Shown: in pieces, positions 33,563-44,434 of the stretch | Layout: every line of letters starts with the position of its first letter | Position numbering within the stretch: position 1 is the first letter of the stretch | Notes under the pieces: model-generated | What the model saw: only the letters and a program-made list of their open reading frames with translations | The model's database searches: none | Told to the model about the DNA's origin: nothing | NCBI RefSeq assembly: GCF_900453105.1 | Contig: NZ_UGPW01000001.1 | Location: 2,170,001 to 2,234,000 of the forward strand | DNA from: Moraxella ovis | GTDB lineage: Bacteria; Pseudomonadota; Gammaproteobacteria; Pseudomonadales; Moraxellaceae | Direction of reading: 5' to 3' | Length of the DNA: 64,000 nt | Translations under genes and position numbers: made by a program

Positions 33563-34942
33563 ATGCACGTTCATATTTTAGGTATTTGTGGTACTTTCAT
33601 GGGTTCGCTTGCCCTATTGGCGCGCGATCTGGGCCACACCGTAACAGGCTCGGACACTGCCATCTACCCGCCGATGAGCACTCAGCTGCATAACGCTGGT
33701 GTTGAGATCTTAGAAGGTTATAAAGCTGAACACCTACAACCTGCGCCAGATCTTGTCATCGTGGGCAATGCCAGCAAGCGCGGCATGGAAGCGGTCGAAT
33801 ACATGCTAAACGAACGCCTGCCCTACACATCAGGACCGCAGTTCTTAGCCGAGCACGTCCTACAGCATCGTCATGTCTTGGCGGTGGCGGGCACACACGG
33901 CAAAACCACGACCACAACCATGCTGTCATGGATTCTGCAATATGCTGGCATTGATACGGGATTTTTGATCGGTGGTGTGCCACAAGTTAGCAGTGATGAT
34001 ATGCGCCTGCAAGATGCCTTTAAGCACAGCTCGCACCTGGGTAAAGATTATTTTGTCATCGAAGCGGACGAGTATGACTCGGCATTTTTTGATAAGCGTT
34101 CTAAGTTCGTGCATTATCGCCCGACGACCGCCATCTTAAATAACCTAGAATATGATCACGCTGACATCTTCCCAGATCTAAAGGCAATCCAAACCCAATT
34201 TCACCACATGATTCGCATGATTCCTGCCAAGGGTCAGATTATCATGCCTGCCAACACCCAAAGCCTAGAAGATACTCTGGAGATGGGCGCATGGACGCCT
34301 GTGGTGCGTACCTCTCTAGGCGATGATGGCGATCACAAGGCACAGCTATTAAAAGAAGACGGCTCATCATTCAATGTGACCATCGCAGGCGACAGCGCCC
34401 AAGTAAATTGGGGCATGAGCGGTCTGCATAACGTCAATAATGCACTGGTTGCCATTAGTGCCGCTCATCATGTGGGCGTAAGCGTGGCGAATGCGTGTGA
34501 AGCGTTGTCGAACTTTGGCGGCATCAAAAGACGTATGGAGCTGATCGGCGATGTTGGTGATATTCTGGTATTCGATGACTTTGCACACCATCCTACTGCC
34601 ATCACCACCACACTAGACGGCGCCAAAAAAATGCTGCAAAGTCGTAGAATTTGGGCGGTCATCGAGCCACGCTCCAACACCATGAAGCTGGGCAGTCACC
34701 GCGACCATCTTGCGCCATCGGCGTCGATCGCTGACTTTGCGCTGTGGTATGAGCCTGCCAATTTGGCATGGGGCTTGGCTGACGCCATTGGCAATGCACC
34801 AAACCAACAAGTGTTGACCAACACAGATGACATCATCGCCTGCCTAAAAGCAAACGCCAAAGCAGGCGATGCCATCATCATCATGTCAAATGGCGGCTTT
34901 GAGAGCATTCACACCCGTCTATTGGACGCATTGTCTGAGTGA
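33563..34942 (+). CDS. mpl: UDP-N-acetylmuramate:tripeptide ligase (murein recycling)
   Basis: 459-aa Mur ligase homologue. It joins recovered L-Ala-D-Glu-mDAP tripeptide to UDP-MurNAc in the cytoplasm. N-terminal Rossmann segment VHILGICGTFMGSLALLARDLGHTVTGSD, P-loop VAGTHGKTTTTTMLSW, central FVIEADEYDSAFFDKRSKF and NNLEYDHADIF, and C-terminal FDDFAHHPTAI. The HKLG-less N-terminus and ICGTFMG motif identify Mpl rather than MurC. Confidence 0.95.
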   Translation: MHVHILGICGTFMGSLALLARDLGHTVTGSDTAIYPPMSTQLHNAGVEILEGYKAEHLQPAPDLVIVGNASKRGMEAVEYMLNERLPYTSGPQFLAEHVLQHRHVLAVAGTHGKTTTTTMLSWILQYAGIDTGFLIGGVPQVSSDDMRLQDAFKHSSHLGKDYFVIEADEYDSAFFDKRSKFVHYRPTTAILNNLEYDHADIFPDLKAIQTQFHHMIRMIPAKGQIIMPANTQSLEDTLEMGAWTPVVRTSLGDDGDHKAQLLKEDGSSFNVTIAGDSAQVNWGMSGLHNVNNALVAISAAHHVGVSVANACEALSNFGGIKRRMELIGDVGDILVFDDFAHHPTAITTTLDGAKKMLQSRRIWAVIEPRSNTMKLGSHRDHLAPSASIADFALWYEPANLAWGLADAIGNAPNQQVLTNTDDIIACLKANAKAGDAIIIMSNGGFESIHTRLLDALSE

Positions 34943-34957
34943 TTTCATAAGACATAA

Positions 34958-34985
34958 AACCTCGATAAATTTCGAGGTTTTTTAT
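34958..34985. terminator. Bidirectional terminator
   Basis: AACCTCG pairs with CGAGGTT, followed by TTTTAT; between mpl and the convergent thioesterase gene. Confidence 0.85.
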
Positions 34986-35003
34986 TGATTGCATTATTTA
35001 AGC

Positions 35004-35477
35004 TTAAAGCTCGCGACCTTCAAACTTAGCAAAGGCTGCTCGCTCACTGTCCGCCCACACTTGCTTTGCGCCATGTTCATCAGCGCGCACCATCACCGCC
35101 TCGGCTGTCGCTACGATGGCGTCTTGAGCGGTGCTATAATAAGCATGTTCGAACACCACGCTTGTCGTGCCCAAGTTCTTAATGCGCACACCGACCAGCA
35201 ATGTGTCTGGATAAGTGACGGGGCATTTGTACTGACAGCTGTTCGCCGCCAAGATGGTCGAAATATCAGTACGCGTCTTCACCAGCCCGGACGCGCGCAA
35301 ATAGCTAATGCGCGCTGACTCAGCATAGCGGTAGAATACCACGTTATTTAGGTGGTGAAAGCCATCCATCTCGCCCCACGCCACAGGCTGAACATGGACG
35401 CTAGGATACTCCGCCAACACATCAGGGCGATCATCGCCCACCAATATCGGCTCATACACGCCAGTCACACTAAGCAT
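35004..35477 (-). CDS. 4HBT-fold acyl-CoA thioesterase
   Basis: 157-aa hot-dog-fold thioesterase of the FcbC/YbgC type. The catalytic-region WGEMDGFHHLNNVVFYRYAESARISYLRASG contains the DxxxHxN pattern, with D in EMDGFHHLNN. Long N-terminal extension of about 30 residues. It starts on the last base of the yggX stop (TAATG), so the two are coupled. Substrate chain length unknown. Confidence 0.88.
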   Translation of the reverse strand: MLSVTGVYEPILVGDDRPDVLAEYPSVHVQPVAWGEMDGFHHLNNVVFYRYAESARISYLRASGLVKTRTDISTILAANSCQYKCPVTYPDTLLVGVRIKNLGTTSVVFEHAYYSTAQDAIVATAEAVMVRADEHGAKQVWADSERAAFAKFEGREL

Positions 35478-35770
35478 TAGGCATCCGCCTTTGGTTTATA
35501 GCCTGCGGGGCGTTCGTAATCGCCATTATCTAGGAATAATTCACGCTGTTCAGCGATGAATTTTTTGGCTTCTTTATCCACCATACTTAGGTGTTTTTCG
35601 TTGATGAGCATGGTTTGTAGTTCTAGCCACTCGCCCCATGCCTTAGCAGAGACGGTGTCTTGAATCTCCTGCCCTTTGGCATTAGGAAAAGGTGGGTTGG
35701 GTAGTTTGGGTAATTCTTGTTTGTATTTACGGCACATCACAAGATTGGCTTTAGGGTTAAAGATTTCCAT
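35477..35770 (-). CDS. YggX-type oxidative-damage / iron trafficking protein
   Basis: 97-aa YggX family protein that protects Fe-S clusters from oxidants. Signature [47 protein letters not shown] and YERPAGYKP. Most YggX proteins begin right at the CRKY segment, so the first 11 residues (from ATG 35770) are optional; ATG 35737 is an alternative start. The conserved Cys is present. Confidence 0.9.
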   Translation of the reverse strand: MEIFNPKANLVMCRKYKQELPKLPNPPFPNAKGQEIQDTVSAKAWGEWLELQTMLINEKHLSMVDKEAKKFIAEQRELFLDNGDYERPAGYKPKADA

Positions 35771-35967
35771 GGTGCTTCCAAATGATAAAAAGGTATTATA
35801 ACAAATGTGGGGATGGATTTGGTGTTATCAATGATGAGTTTTCAGTTTATAAAAATTTAGATGCGATGGCAAGAGCTACCGTAATTAACACGGTACAAAC
35901 TTAGTGTCCAAATCTAGCCATCCTGTACATCTACCACCAATAATCCATCAGACATTTCACCCAAACA

Positions 35968-35998
35968 AAAACCCAACGCTTAACACATTGGGTTTTAT
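35968..35998 (-). terminator. Terminator in the yggX-argH gap
   Basis: AAACCCAA pairs with TTGGGTTT around a 10-nt loop. It lies downstream of argH (minus). The remaining gap 35771-35967 shows no gene. Confidence 0.65.
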
Positions 35999-36012
35999 CA
36001 ATCACTTTTTAA

Positions 36013-37422
36013 TCAGCCTTTAACCCGACCACGCCCCCGCTCAATCGCTTTTACCACCTGCTCTGGGGCAGTACCCCCGATATGATTACGAGCGTTTAGC
36101 GAGCCTTCTAGGGTTAGGCAGTCAAAGACATCATCGCTAATCAGCGGACTAAACGCCTTTAACTCATCAAGGCTAAGCTCACTCAAATCCACGCCTTTTG
36201 ATACGCCAAGTGCCACCGCACTCCCAACCACTTCATGAGCATCACGAAACGGCAAGCCCTTTTTGACGAGATAATCCGCCAAATCAGTCGCTGTGGCATA
36301 GCCTTTCATCGTGGCGGTACGCATATTTTCTACATTTGGCGTGATGTTTGGAAGCATATCAGCAAAGGCGATGAGCGAGCCTGTCAGTGTGTCCACGCAG
36401 TCAAACAGGGGCTCTTTGTCTTCTTGGTTGTCCTTATTGTACGCTAGGGGCTGATTTTTCATGAGTGTGAGCAGAGTTGTGAGCTGTCCGAACACACGAG
36501 CGGTCTTACCACGCACAAGCTCTGGCACGTCAGGATTTTTCTTTTGGGGCATGATAGACGACCCTGTACAAAAGCGGTCAGGGATATGGATAAAACCAAA
36601 CTGTGCCGACATCCACAAAATCAGCTCTTCACTCATGCGAGATAGGTGCATCATCAAAATGCTGGCGTTGGCGGTAAATTCAATGGCAAAATCACGGTCA
36701 GACACCGCATCGAGCGAGTTCTCAGAAATGCCGTCAAAGCCAAGCAGACGAGCGGTGATTGTGCGGTCAATGGGATAAGTTGTCCCTGCCAGAGCCGCCG
36801 AGCCAAGTGGCATTTGGTTAATGCGAGTGCGAGTCTGGGCAAAACGCTCGCTATCACGGCAAAGCATCTCAAACCACGCCATGACATGATGAGAAAAACT
36901 CACAGGCTGGGCGGTCTGCAAATGCGTAAAGCCGGGCATGATGGTCGTGGTGTGTTTGCTCGCCAAATCTAATAGACCATTTTGTAATTTGCCAATTAAG
37001 GCGATGATTTTGTCGGTCTCATCTCTTAGGTACAGGCGAATGTCGGTTGCCACTTGGTCGTTACGGCTACGCCCTGTGTGCAGTTTTTTGCCGACATCGC
37101 CAATCAAGGCGGTCAAGCGACTCTCAATGTTCATATGAACGTCTTCTAGCTCCACACGCCATTCAAATTCGCCACGCTCAATCTCGCCTTTGATTTGAGT
37201 CAGTCCGTCCACGATTTGACGGCTCTCATCGGCGGTGATGATACCGCACTGTCCAAGCATGGTGGCGTGGGCGATAGAGCCTTGTATGTCTTGATTTGCC
37301 ATGCGTTTGTCAAAATTGACCGAGGCGGTAAATTCGGCAACAAAACGGTCGGTGGCTTCGGTAAAACGTCCGCCCCACATTTGGGCGGTGGGTTGATCAT
37401 TGTGTGTATTATTGGTCATCAT
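36013..37422 (-). CDS. argH: Argininosuccinate lyase
   Basis: 469-aa enzyme of arginine synthesis, splitting argininosuccinate into arginine and fumarate. Family signature [19 protein letters not shown] carries the catalytic Ser. Other landmarks: [21 protein letters not shown] at the start, [18 protein letters not shown] and [18 protein letters not shown]. The divergent neighbour is the LytTR regulator, an arrangement shared with Pseudomonas (argH/algR-hemC). Confidence 0.96.
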   Translation of the reverse strand: MMTNNTHNDQPTAQMWGGRFTEATDRFVAEFTASVNFDKRMANQDIQGSIAHATMLGQCGIITADESRQIVDGLTQIKGEIERGEFEWRVELEDVHMNIESRLTALIGDVGKKLHTGRSRNDQVATDIRLYLRDETDKIIALIGKLQNGLLDLASKHTTTIMPGFTHLQTAQPVSFSHHVMAWFEMLCRDSERFAQTRTRINQMPLGSAALAGTTYPIDRTITARLLGFDGISENSLDAVSDRDFAIEFTANASILMMHLSRMSEELILWMSAQFGFIHIPDRFCTGSSIMPQKKNPDVPELVRGKTARVFGQLTTLLTLMKNQPLAYNKDNQEDKEPLFDCVDTLTGSLIAFADMLPNITPNVENMRTATMKGYATATDLADYLVKKGLPFRDAHEVVGSAVALGVSKGVDLSELSLDELKAFSPLISDDVFDCLTLEGSLNARNHIGGTAPEQVVKAIERGRGRVKG

Positions 37423-37545
37423 AACACCTATATTCAGTCTAAAATCTCATGAATTATAACACAGCCCACCCCCAAAACCGCGCCAAAGATGGGAAAATTA
37501 TCACAAAAATGCTATGATGCTCGTAAATTATTCGCAAGTTTGGCC

Positions 37546-38295
37546 ATGCAGATTTTATTATTTAGCAATCATCGCGCGCTGATAGACCACGTTCGGCGAT
37601 CCCTAGCGGATGACAATAGCTCACACACGCTGATTCATGCTGGCACGCTCACAGACACCATCACATCATGCAGGCTAAACCAGCCTGCCATCATCATTAT
37701 TGATGTCTATACAGCACCCATCACGTTCTTTGCTCACAGATTCATCGAGCACTATCATAGAAAGCTGCGCCCTGCCATTGTGCTGTTTAGCCAAGATGAC
37801 AACCTGCCCATGGACATCGCATCGCTTGGCGTGCAGGGCGTTCACGCGTATGGCGATAACAAATTCCCCTGCATGGCAGACATCATCGAGCGCTGCACCC
37901 AGCCCACCCTAGCGCAGCGCCAGTCGCACGAGTACATCATGATACACAGCCATCGCGGCGATGAGCGGATTTTTATTGATGATATTTTTTATTGCCAAGC
38001 GGAACAAAAATACACCAAGATTCTCCATCGCCACGGCACCACATTCACCGACGACACCTTAAAATCCCTAGAGTCTCTACACCCCGCCAAGCTGGTGCGC
38101 ATCCATCGCCACACCTTAGTAGGCATGGCGCACATCCGCGCCATCACGAGCGATGATGGTCATCAGCTGCATTTATACGGTGTCAGCGAATCACTTGACA
38201 TCTCACGGCGCTGCCTACCAGCCCTGCATGATAAGTTAAAAAGCAGCCAAGATAACCAAAATAGGTCAGCATTTGCCCAAAGCTCATTAATGTGA
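37546..38295 (+). CDS. LytTR-family (AlgR-like) regulator with degenerate receiver
   Basis: 249 aa from ATG 37546 (MQILLFSNHRALI); the 19-residue longer frame is not conserved in this family. The N-terminal receiver keeps one Asp at the phosphorylation strand (IIIIDVYTAP) but lacks the N-terminal acidic pair (LLFSNHR where VDDE is usual), and the Lys of the response site is not evident. The C-terminal LytTR DNA-binding domain is clear: IDDIFYCQAEQKYTKILHRHGT and KLVRIHRHTLVGMAHIRAI. Position between argH and hemC matches AlgR. Phosphorylation may be absent or weak. Confidence 0.85.
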   Translation: MQILLFSNHRALIDHVRRSLADDNSSHTLIHAGTLTDTITSCRLNQPAIIIIDVYTAPITFFAHRFIEHYHRKLRPAIVLFSQDDNLPMDIASLGVQGVHAYGDNKFPCMADIIERCTQPTLAQRQSHEYIMIHSHRGDERIFIDDIFYCQAEQKYTKILHRHGTTFTDDTLKSLESLHPAKLVRIHRHTLVGMAHIRAITSDDGHQLHLYGVSESLDISRRCLPALHDKLKSSQDNQNRSAFAQSSLM

Positions 38296-38339
38296 TTAAA
38301 TATGACCAACCAAATAACTCTACGGAAAAATGAAAAATC

Positions 38340-39311
38340 ATGACAACTGCACTTAACATCCCTGCCACCCTAACCATCGCCACACGTCAAAGCCCGCTTG
38401 CGCTATGGCAGGCGAATTTTGTCAAAGATACGCTTGAGGAGCTGTATCCTACGATGAAAGTCGAGCTGCTTGAGATGGTTACCAAAGGCGATAAAATCCT
38501 AGACACCCCGCTTGCCAAGATCGGCGGTAAGGGCCTATTCGTCAAAGAACTCGAAAACGCCCTATATGAAAAACGCGCTGACATTGCTGTGCACTCCCTA
38601 AAAGACGTGCCGATGGTTCTGCCAGAAGGGCTGACATTAGGCGCCTATCTAGAGCGCCACGCGCCGACAGACGCCTTCGTATCGAACCGCTATGCCAGCC
38701 TAGATGAGCTGCCTGATGGCGCAGTCCTAGGCACATCAAGCCTACGCCGTGAATGCCAAATCGCTCACACCAAGGGAAACCTAACCATCAAATCCCTGCG
38801 CGGTAATGTCGGCACCCGCCTATCAAAACTCGATGCTGGCGAATATGATGCCATCATTCTGGCAACCAGCGGACTAGAGCGCCTAGGCTTGGGCGAGCGT
38901 ATCCGTCATGAGCTCGATGATGAGCTTAGTCTGCCTGCGGTGGGTCAAGGGGCATTGGCGATCGAATGCCGAGCGGATGACGAGACGATTTTACAGTTAT
39001 TAGCACCACTAAACCACCTGGCCACACGTCTGTGTGTGATCGCAGAACGTGCGATGAACAAGACGCTAGAAGGCGGCTGCCAAGTGCCGATCGCAGGCTT
39101 TGCCACCATCGATGGCGACACGCTCAGCCTTCGCGGCCGAGTGGGCAGCATCGATGGCAAGACACTACTAAAATCTCAAAACACCATCACCTTAACACAC
39201 ACCGCAGATGATGAACAAAATGCCGAAAACCTAGGTAAACAAATCGCCCAAGACCTACTATCCCAAGGCGCTGATCAGATTCTAAAAGAAGTCTATCAAA
39301 ACAATGGCTGA
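38340..39311 (+). CDS. hemC: Porphobilinogen deaminase
   Basis: 323-aa hydroxymethylbilane synthase of heme synthesis. [17 protein letters not shown] at the start, [28 protein letters not shown] (substrate arginines), and the dipyrromethane-cofactor Cys in [13 protein letters not shown]. It overlaps hemD by 8 bp, a normal coupled pair. Confidence 0.96.
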   Translation: MTTALNIPATLTIATRQSPLALWQANFVKDTLEELYPTMKVELLEMVTKGDKILDTPLAKIGGKGLFVKELENALYEKRADIAVHSLKDVPMVLPEGLTLGAYLERHAPTDAFVSNRYASLDELPDGAVLGTSSLRRECQIAHTKGNLTIKSLRGNVGTRLSKLDAGEYDAIILATSGLERLGLGERIRHELDDELSLPAVGQGALAIECRADDETILQLLAPLNHLATRLCVIAERAMNKTLEGGCQVPIAGFATIDGDTLSLRGRVGSIDGKTLLKSQNTITLTHTADDEQNAENLGKQIAQDLLSQGADQILKEVYQNNG

Positions 39312-40101
39312 CACTCTGTTCATCAATACCCGCCCCACGCACCGAAGTGATGCACTCAATCGCTTGAGCGTGCGTGTGGCAAATCTGCCCTTACTTGCCA
39401 TCAATGATTTATCACTGACGGCAAGCGAGCAGGCGATGATGGGTAAATTTTGTCACACCAACCCGTATAAAGTCCTGATCGTCACCAGTGTAGAGTCCGC
39501 CAAACGTGCCATTCGTTATCTAAGCAATCAAGGCTATAATGCCGCTCAAGAACTGACAGCCTTGTCAGAATGCACTATTGTCGCCGTGGGAAGTGCGACC
39601 GCCAGAGCCTTGATCAATTTTGGCTTTACAGTGGTTCTGCCTGCCACCGCCAATAACGAAGGCATGTTGGCACTTGATGTCATCCAGCGCCTAACATCAG
39701 GCGATCAGGTCATGATCTGGCGCGGTGTAGGTGGGCGCAGGCTACTGCATGATGACCTAATCGGCCGCGGCGTGCAGATAGATGCCATCGAATGGTACGA
39801 ACGCACCGCCCCACATGACCTGATTAACATTCATCATGCCATCGCACCACTCATCGATGATGCGATGGCAATGCGCACACCTGTATTTATGCTCATCGCC
39901 AGTCAGATGGCGTTCGAACATTGGCAAAACCTCAACAACCCACACGCCCCACAGCTGCACTATCTCACCCTAGGCGAGCGTTTGTTTGATATCGTCAAGA
40001 CCGCGCACCCCGCCGCACAGGTACATCTGATTGATAATCTCGACGCCGACCACGTCAGCGCCATCATCACACACCTGCCTCAAGACCTCCTAGACTGCTA
40101 A
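39304..40101 (+). CDS. hemD: Uroporphyrinogen-III synthase
   Basis: 265-aa enzyme that closes hydroxymethylbilane to uroporphyrinogen III. Sequence is divergent, as usual for HemD. It has the two-domain pattern with [64 protein letters not shown]. Identification rests on these and on the overlap with hemC. Confidence 0.9.
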   Translation: MADTLFINTRPTHRSDALNRLSVRVANLPLLAINDLSLTASEQAMMGKFCHTNPYKVLIVTSVESAKRAIRYLSNQGYNAAQELTALSECTIVAVGSATARALINFGFTVVLPATANNEGMLALDVIQRLTSGDQVMIWRGVGGRRLLHDDLIGRGVQIDAIEWYERTAPHDLINIHHAIAPLIDDAMAMRTPVFMLIASQMAFEHWQNLNNPHAPQLHYLTLGERLFDIVKTAHPAAQVHLIDNLDADHVSAIITHLPQDLLDC

Positions 40102-40217
40102 ACTGCTAAATTTTCACCAATTTTTCGCAAATTTGTCCCACGCCCCTTGAAAAACACCCAAAAGCCTTTATCAAGATAAGGATTTTATTGTTATATCTTT
40201 TCACAGGCAGGACAACC

Positions 40218-40739
40218 ATGACCGAACAAACTCAAGACATCACCAACGAAGAGACCACAGCCACTGAGCAGGTCGCAGGCGAAACTTGCGAATTGACCGC
40301 CAAAATTGCCGAATTAGAAGCCCAAGTCAAAGAGGCCAAAGACGCGGCAGCCCGTGCCAATGCCGAGAGCTACAACGCCCAACGCCGCATGGAGCAAGAA
40401 ACCGATAAGGCAAAAAAATTCGCTCTACAAAAGTTTGCCAAAGAACTGCTTGACGTGGTGGATAACTTGGAGCGCGGTCTAGAAGCCAGCGAAAAATCAG
40501 GAACGGATGAGAGCGTTCTTGAAGGCTTGCGCTTGACCCATAAATCTCTGCTTGGCGTCCTAGAACGCAATGGCGTGGTTGCCGTGGGCGAAGTGGGTGA
40601 GAGTTTCAACCCTGATTTGCACGAAGCGGTGGGCATTTTCCCTGATGCCGACAAAGACACCATTGGCCAAGTACTGCAAAAAGGCTACACGCTAAATGAA
40701 CGCTCCATTCGTCCTGCGATGGTATTGGTGGGAGCTTAA
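40218..40739 (+). CDS. grpE: GrpE nucleotide exchange factor
   Basis: 173 aa from ATG 40218 (MTEQTQDITNEE). Acidic N-terminus, long coiled coil (LTAKIAELEAQVKEAKDAAARANAESYNAQRRMEQETDKAKKFALQKFAKELL), then the beta domain with GVVAVGEVGESFNPDLHEAVGIFP and QVLQKGYTLNERSIRPAMVLV. It releases ADP from DnaK and directly precedes dnaK with a 277-bp gap. Confidence 0.95.
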   Translation: MTEQTQDITNEETTATEQVAGETCELTAKIAELEAQVKEAKDAAARANAESYNAQRRMEQETDKAKKFALQKFAKELLDVVDNLERGLEASEKSGTDESVLEGLRLTHKSLLGVLERNGVVAVGEVGESFNPDLHEAVGIFPDADKDTIGQVLQKGYTLNERSIRPAMVLVGA

Positions 40740-41016
40740 TCCCGTCCTTGAACGTTTGATTTATGCTTAAAACTTGGGTGAATTATAACTTGCTCAAGTT
40801 GGATAAGCATAAAAACACATGGGCGAAATTTTTATGATAGCCTGTGGATTTTGTTTTAAATTTCAATGGCTTAAAACAAAATTTTTATAAAAATTTTTTA
40901 AGAATTTGTCAAATTTTCTCTTGAAAATACAAATTTGACACAAATATAACAGACAAGTGTGACAAAACTGTTTTGCAAATTTGTCAAAAATTCACTTAAC
41001 AAATCGGAGAAAAATT
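40740..41016 (+). promoter_or_regulatory. dnaK upstream region with repeated AAATTTGTCAAA words
   Basis: AT-rich leader without a gene. AATTTGTCAAATTTT (40903-40917), AAATTTGACA inverted (40931-40940) and GCAAATTTGTCAAAAA (40975-40990) repeat one word in both directions. CTCTTGAAAA (40918-40927) resembles a sigma-32 -35 box, but no CCCCAT-type -10 follows at 13-15 bp. Either the heat-shock promoter is divergent or another regulator binds the repeats. Confidence 0.4.
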
Positions 41017-42930
41017 ATGGGTAAAGTTATCGGTATTGACTTAGGTACAACCAACTCTTGTGTGGCAGTCCTAGAAAATGGCAACGTCAAAGTCATTGAA
41101 AATGCCGAAGGTGCCAGAACCACGCCTTCTATCGTGGCATTCAAAGACGGCGAGACCCTTGTCGGTCAATCTGCCAAACGCCAAGCAGTTACCAACCCCC
41201 AAAACACCCTATTTGCCGTCAAACGCCTCATCGGTCGTCGTTATGACGAACAAGCGGTTCAAAAAGACATCGGTCTTGTGCCTTACAAAATCGTCAAAGC
41301 CGACAATGGCGATGCGTGGGTAGAAGTGAACGGTAAAAAACAAGCACCGCCACAAATCTCTGCCGAAGTTTTGAAAAAAATGAAAAAAACCGCCGAAGAT
41401 TATCTTGGCGAAACCGTTACCGAAGCGGTCGTTACTGTGCCTGCTTATTTTAACGACGCCCAGCGTCAAGCCACAAAAGACGCAGGACGCATTGCAGGTC
41501 TTGATGTTAAGCGTATCATCAACGAGCCAACCGCTGCCGCCCTTGCTTTTGGTCTTGACAAAAAAGAAGGCGACCGCACCATTGCTGTCTATGACTTAGG
41601 TGGTGGTACCTTTGACGTGTCTATCATTGAGATTGCGGACGTGGACGGCGAACAGCAGTTTGAAGTACTATCTACCAACGGCGATACCTTCTTGGGTGGT
41701 GAAGACTTTGACATTGCTTTGATCGACTACCTTGTGGACGAGTTCAAAAAAGAGCAAAACGTCAATCTAAAAGGCGACCCGCTAGCCATGCAACGCCTAA
41801 AAGAAGCTGCCGAAAAAGCCAAGATTGAACTGTCAAGCTCAACTTCCACCGAAGTGAACTTGCCGTACATCACCGCAGATGCCTCAGGTCCTAAGCACTT
41901 GGTAATCACCATCAGCCGTGCCAAACTAGAAGCCTTGACCGAAGAGCTGGTGGCTCGCACGATTGCTCCATGTAAGATTGCCCTAGAAGATGCTGGTCTG
42001 TCAGCTGGCGATATTGATGACGTGATTTTGGTGGGTGGTCAAAGCCGTATGCCACTTGTACAGCAAAAAGTGCAAGAGTTTTTTGGTAAAGAGCCAAGAA
42101 AAGACGTGAACCCTGATGAAGCGGTGGCAATCGGTGCGGCGATTCAAGGGGCGGTACTTGCGGGCGACAAAAAAGATGTCTTGCTACTTGACGTAACTCC
42201 GCTAACGCTAGGCATTGAGACCATGGGTGGCGTGATGACGGCAATCATTGAGAAAAACACGATGATTCCTACCAAAAAATCACAAGTGTTCTCAACCGCT
42301 GCTGACAACCAACCTGCCGTAAGCATTCAGGTGTATCAAGGTGAGCGTAAGATTGCCAACCAAAACAAACTTTTGGGCAACTTTGACCTAACCGACATTC
42401 CGCCTGCACCCCGTGGCGTGCCACAGATTGAAGTTACCTTTGACATCAACGCAGACGGTATCATGAACATCTCCGCTAAGGACAAAGGCACAGGCAAATC
42501 ACAATCTATCCAAATCAAAGCCGACAGCGGTTTGACGGATGAAGAGATTGAACAAATGGTGCGTGATGCCGAAGCCAATGCTGAAGCGGACAAGAAGTTT
42601 GCCGAGCTTGCAGATGCACGCAATGAAGCAGATGGTCGCATCAGTGCGGTGCAAAAAGCCCTAAAAGAAAATGGCGACAAAGCCACCGATGAAGAAAAAC
42701 AAGCGGTAGAAACGGCAATCAGCGAGCTAGAACTTGCGACCAAAGAAGATGACGTGGACGCAATCAAAGCCAAGCTAGAAGCCCTTGACAACGCATTCTT
42801 GCCAATCGGTACGAAGATTTATAGCACTGACCAAGGCGGTGCGGACGCAGGTCAAGCACAAGAGCAAGCCAAACCTGCCGATGACGGCGTGGTAGACGCT
42901 GAGTTTACCGAAGTTAAAGATGATAAATAA
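41017..42930 (+). CDS. dnaK: Chaperone DnaK (Hsp70)
   Basis: 637 aa from ATG 41017 ([18 protein letters not shown]), preceded by GGAG; the earlier in-frame ATG at 40981 is ignored. ATPase domain with [24 protein letters not shown] and [13 protein letters not shown], substrate-binding domain from about residue 390, and the C-terminal acidic EFTEVKDDK tail. dnaJ is not in the window after it. Confidence 0.98.
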   Translation: MGKVIGIDLGTTNSCVAVLENGNVKVIENAEGARTTPSIVAFKDGETLVGQSAKRQAVTNPQNTLFAVKRLIGRRYDEQAVQKDIGLVPYKIVKADNGDAWVEVNGKKQAPPQISAEVLKKMKKTAEDYLGETVTEAVVTVPAYFNDAQRQATKDAGRIAGLDVKRIINEPTAAALAFGLDKKEGDRTIAVYDLGGGTFDVSIIEIADVDGEQQFEVLSTNGDTFLGGEDFDIALIDYLVDEFKKEQNVNLKGDPLAMQRLKEAAEKAKIELSSSTSTEVNLPYITADASGPKHLVITISRAKLEALTEELVARTIAPCKIALEDAGLSAGDIDDVILVGGQSRMPLVQQKVQEFFGKEPRKDVNPDEAVAIGAAIQGAVLAGDKKDVLLLDVTPLTLGIETMGGVMTAIIEKNTMIPTKKSQVFSTAADNQPAVSIQVYQGERKIANQNKLLGNFDLTDIPPAPRGVPQIEVTFDINADGIMNISAKDKGTGKSQSIQIKADSGLTDEEIEQMVRDAEANAEADKKFAELADARNEADGRISAVQKALKENGDKATDEEKQAVETAISELELATKEDDVDAIKAKLEALDNAFLPIGTKIYSTDQGGADAGQAQEQAKPADDGVVDAEFTEVKDDK

Positions 42931-42954
42931 TCTTTAGTCGTTAGGCAAAAACGA

Positions 42955-42988
42955 AACACCGCTCAATTTGATTGGGCGGTGTTCTTTT
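42955..42988 (+). terminator. Terminator of dnaK
   Basis: AACACCGC.CAAT pairs with ATTG.GCGGTGTT, followed by CTTTT. Confidence 0.85.
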
Positions 42989-43072
42989 ATGGAAAATTTG
43001 TGAAAAATTTTCTTGTGCAGTATTTGTATCTAATTTTGACGTATAATATTGACATACCAACTAATACGCCAT

Positions 43073-43804
43073 GCCATGCACATTCTCATCATCGAAGACG
43101 ACCCTGCCATTGCCACGACCTTGCGTTTTTCCTTAGAGCGCGAAGGCTATACCGTGTCATGGGCGGACACGATTGCCAAAGTCGCCCCCTGCCTTGATAC
43201 GCCACGCCTTGACGCTGTTGTGCTGGACGTGGGATTGCCTGACGGGGACGGTTTTGACGTGTGCCAAATGATACGCCAAGGCGACAGGCACGCCCACGCT
43301 CCCATACTGTTTTTGACAGCACGCACGGACGAGATAGACCGAATTTTGGGCTTGGAGCTGGGGGCGGATGACTACATCGCCAAGCCATTTAGCCCCCGAG
43401 AGCTGATGGCACGGCTAAAAGCGATATGGCGTAGAGAGAATATCTTTACCCAAAAATCGGACAAATCTGATACATCAGGCAAATCAGACCCCACCCACAC
43501 CGATTTTACCAAAACCACGGGCACGCATACTTGGCGTTATCAAGCCCATGATTATTCACTTTTTCTAAATAATCACGCCTTGACCTTATCAAAAACCGAG
43601 CTTGGTATCATGCTCACCTTGCTTGCCAATCCCACGCACATTTTGTCCCGTGAGCAGATTTTGGCAAGCATTTCCGGCCACCCCGAACACCGCCTATCAC
43701 GCACCATTGACAGTCATATCAAGACTTTACGGCAAAGATTGGGCGATGTGTGCGATGATGAGATTATCATCACGCATCGGGGGCTTGGGTATGGGTTGGC
43801 TTAA
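43073..43804 (+). CDS. creB: OmpR-family response regulator, CreB-like
   Basis: 243 aa from ATG 43073 (MHILIIEDDPAIA). Receiver with acidic pair ED-D, phospho-Asp in AVVLDVGLPDGDGFD, Thr in FLTART and Lys in YIAKPFSPRELMARLKAIWRRE; then a linker and a winged helix ending RTIDSHIKTLRQRLGD...IITHRGLGYGLA. The CreB-like domain pattern and the creC-creD genes 2 kb downstream support the name. The cognate kinase is not adjacent; two small genes and an MBL gene intervene. Confidence 0.8.
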   Translation, partial: AMHILIIEDDPAIATTLRFSLEREGYTVSWADTIAKVAPCLDTPRLDAVVLDVGLPDGDGFDVCQMIRQGDRHAHAPILFLTARTDEIDRILGLELGADDYIAKPFSPRELMARLKAIWRRENIFTQKSDKSDTSGKSDPTHTDFTKTTGTHTWRYQAHDYSLFLNNHALTLSKTELGIMLTLLANPTHILSREQILASISGHPEHRLSRTIDSHIKTLRQRLGDVCDDEIIITHRGLGYGLA

Positions 43805-43879
43805 AAGATGAGTTTGGAACAAAATTTGCGCTAACACAAAATAAAATTGCCAAATACTTGCTTTTCTTTTTATTATATG

Positions 43880-43959
43880 CACTATCATTAAGGGATGCGG
43901 ATGTTGATTTTATGGCGAGCCAAAAGATTTAATCTCAATTTAATCAAAAGATGATAGTG
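43880..43959. repeat. Separated 9-bp inverted repeat between creB and small gene 1
   Basis: CACTATCAT (43880-43888) and ATGATAGTG (43951-43959) are perfect complements 62 bp apart. Could be paired operator half-sites or an old element edge. The gap 43805-44034 holds no other gene that I can support. Confidence 0.3.
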
Positions 43960-44034
43960 TGATTTTATTGATTAATTTCTTTTGAAATACCATCCTATCT
44001 TTTAAATAAAGTTTTTGGAAATTAAGGCGGAATC

Positions 44035-44226
44035 ATGACACAAAAAAGACACCAGTTGTATTACAGAAAATTAATCCCCTTACATCTTGAAAAAGATGCA
44101 GATTTAATTGAGGCCATTAACAAAGACGAAGGCAGCTTCAATGATCTGATGAGGGTATTGCTATCAAGGCATTATCAATTAGGCGAATCCGCACAAGCGC
44201 AAAAATCAGAACCCAAAAAAGATTAA
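44035..44226 (+). CDS. Small ribbon-helix-helix-like protein (1)
   Basis: 63 aa, with AAGGCGG ribosome-binding site before ATG 44035. The core LIPLHLEKDADLIEAINKDEGSFNDLMRVLLSRHYQL parallels the protein at 44435 and fits strand-helix-helix spacing of MetJ/Arc-type DNA-binding proteins (strand KLIPLH, helix KDADLIEAIN, helix FNDLMRVLLSRHY). Charged tails on both sides. Plasmid and mobile-element regulators of this size often have this shape. Target unknown. Confidence 0.6.
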   Translation: MTQKRHQLYYRKLIPLHLEKDADLIEAINKDEGSFNDLMRVLLSRHYQLGESAQAQKSEPKKD

Positions 44227-44298
44227 AAACTGAAAGTTTATGGGTGAATTTATCCAATGCATTGCATGGCTCAGTCATGCCAACATCAGATAAAAAGT

Positions 44299-44330
44299 AA
44301 AGCCCTAAGCTATAAACTTAGGGCTTTTTA
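44299..44330 (+). terminator. Terminator after small gene 1
   Basis: AAAGCCCTAAG pairs with CTTAGGGCTTT, then TTA. Confidence 0.8.
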
Positions 44331-44434
44331 AAAATCAAAAGGCAATGATTTTTATGTAAGCCAACATATAATATTGACTTGCTAAGCATTATAACACTTT
44401 CCCAAGAAAGCGCAAATTTTTTTAAGGCAATAGA

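Noticed and set aside
40918..40955. Classical sigma-32 promoter for dnaK
   Set aside because: A CTTGAAA-like -35 is present, but no CCCCAT-like -10 at the right spacing, so it is recorded only as a regulatory region.
43042..44378. Shared 12-mer TATAATATTGAC before creB and small gene 2
   Set aside because: It is AT-rich and promoter-like; two copies could easily arise by chance, and the spacing to the starts differs.
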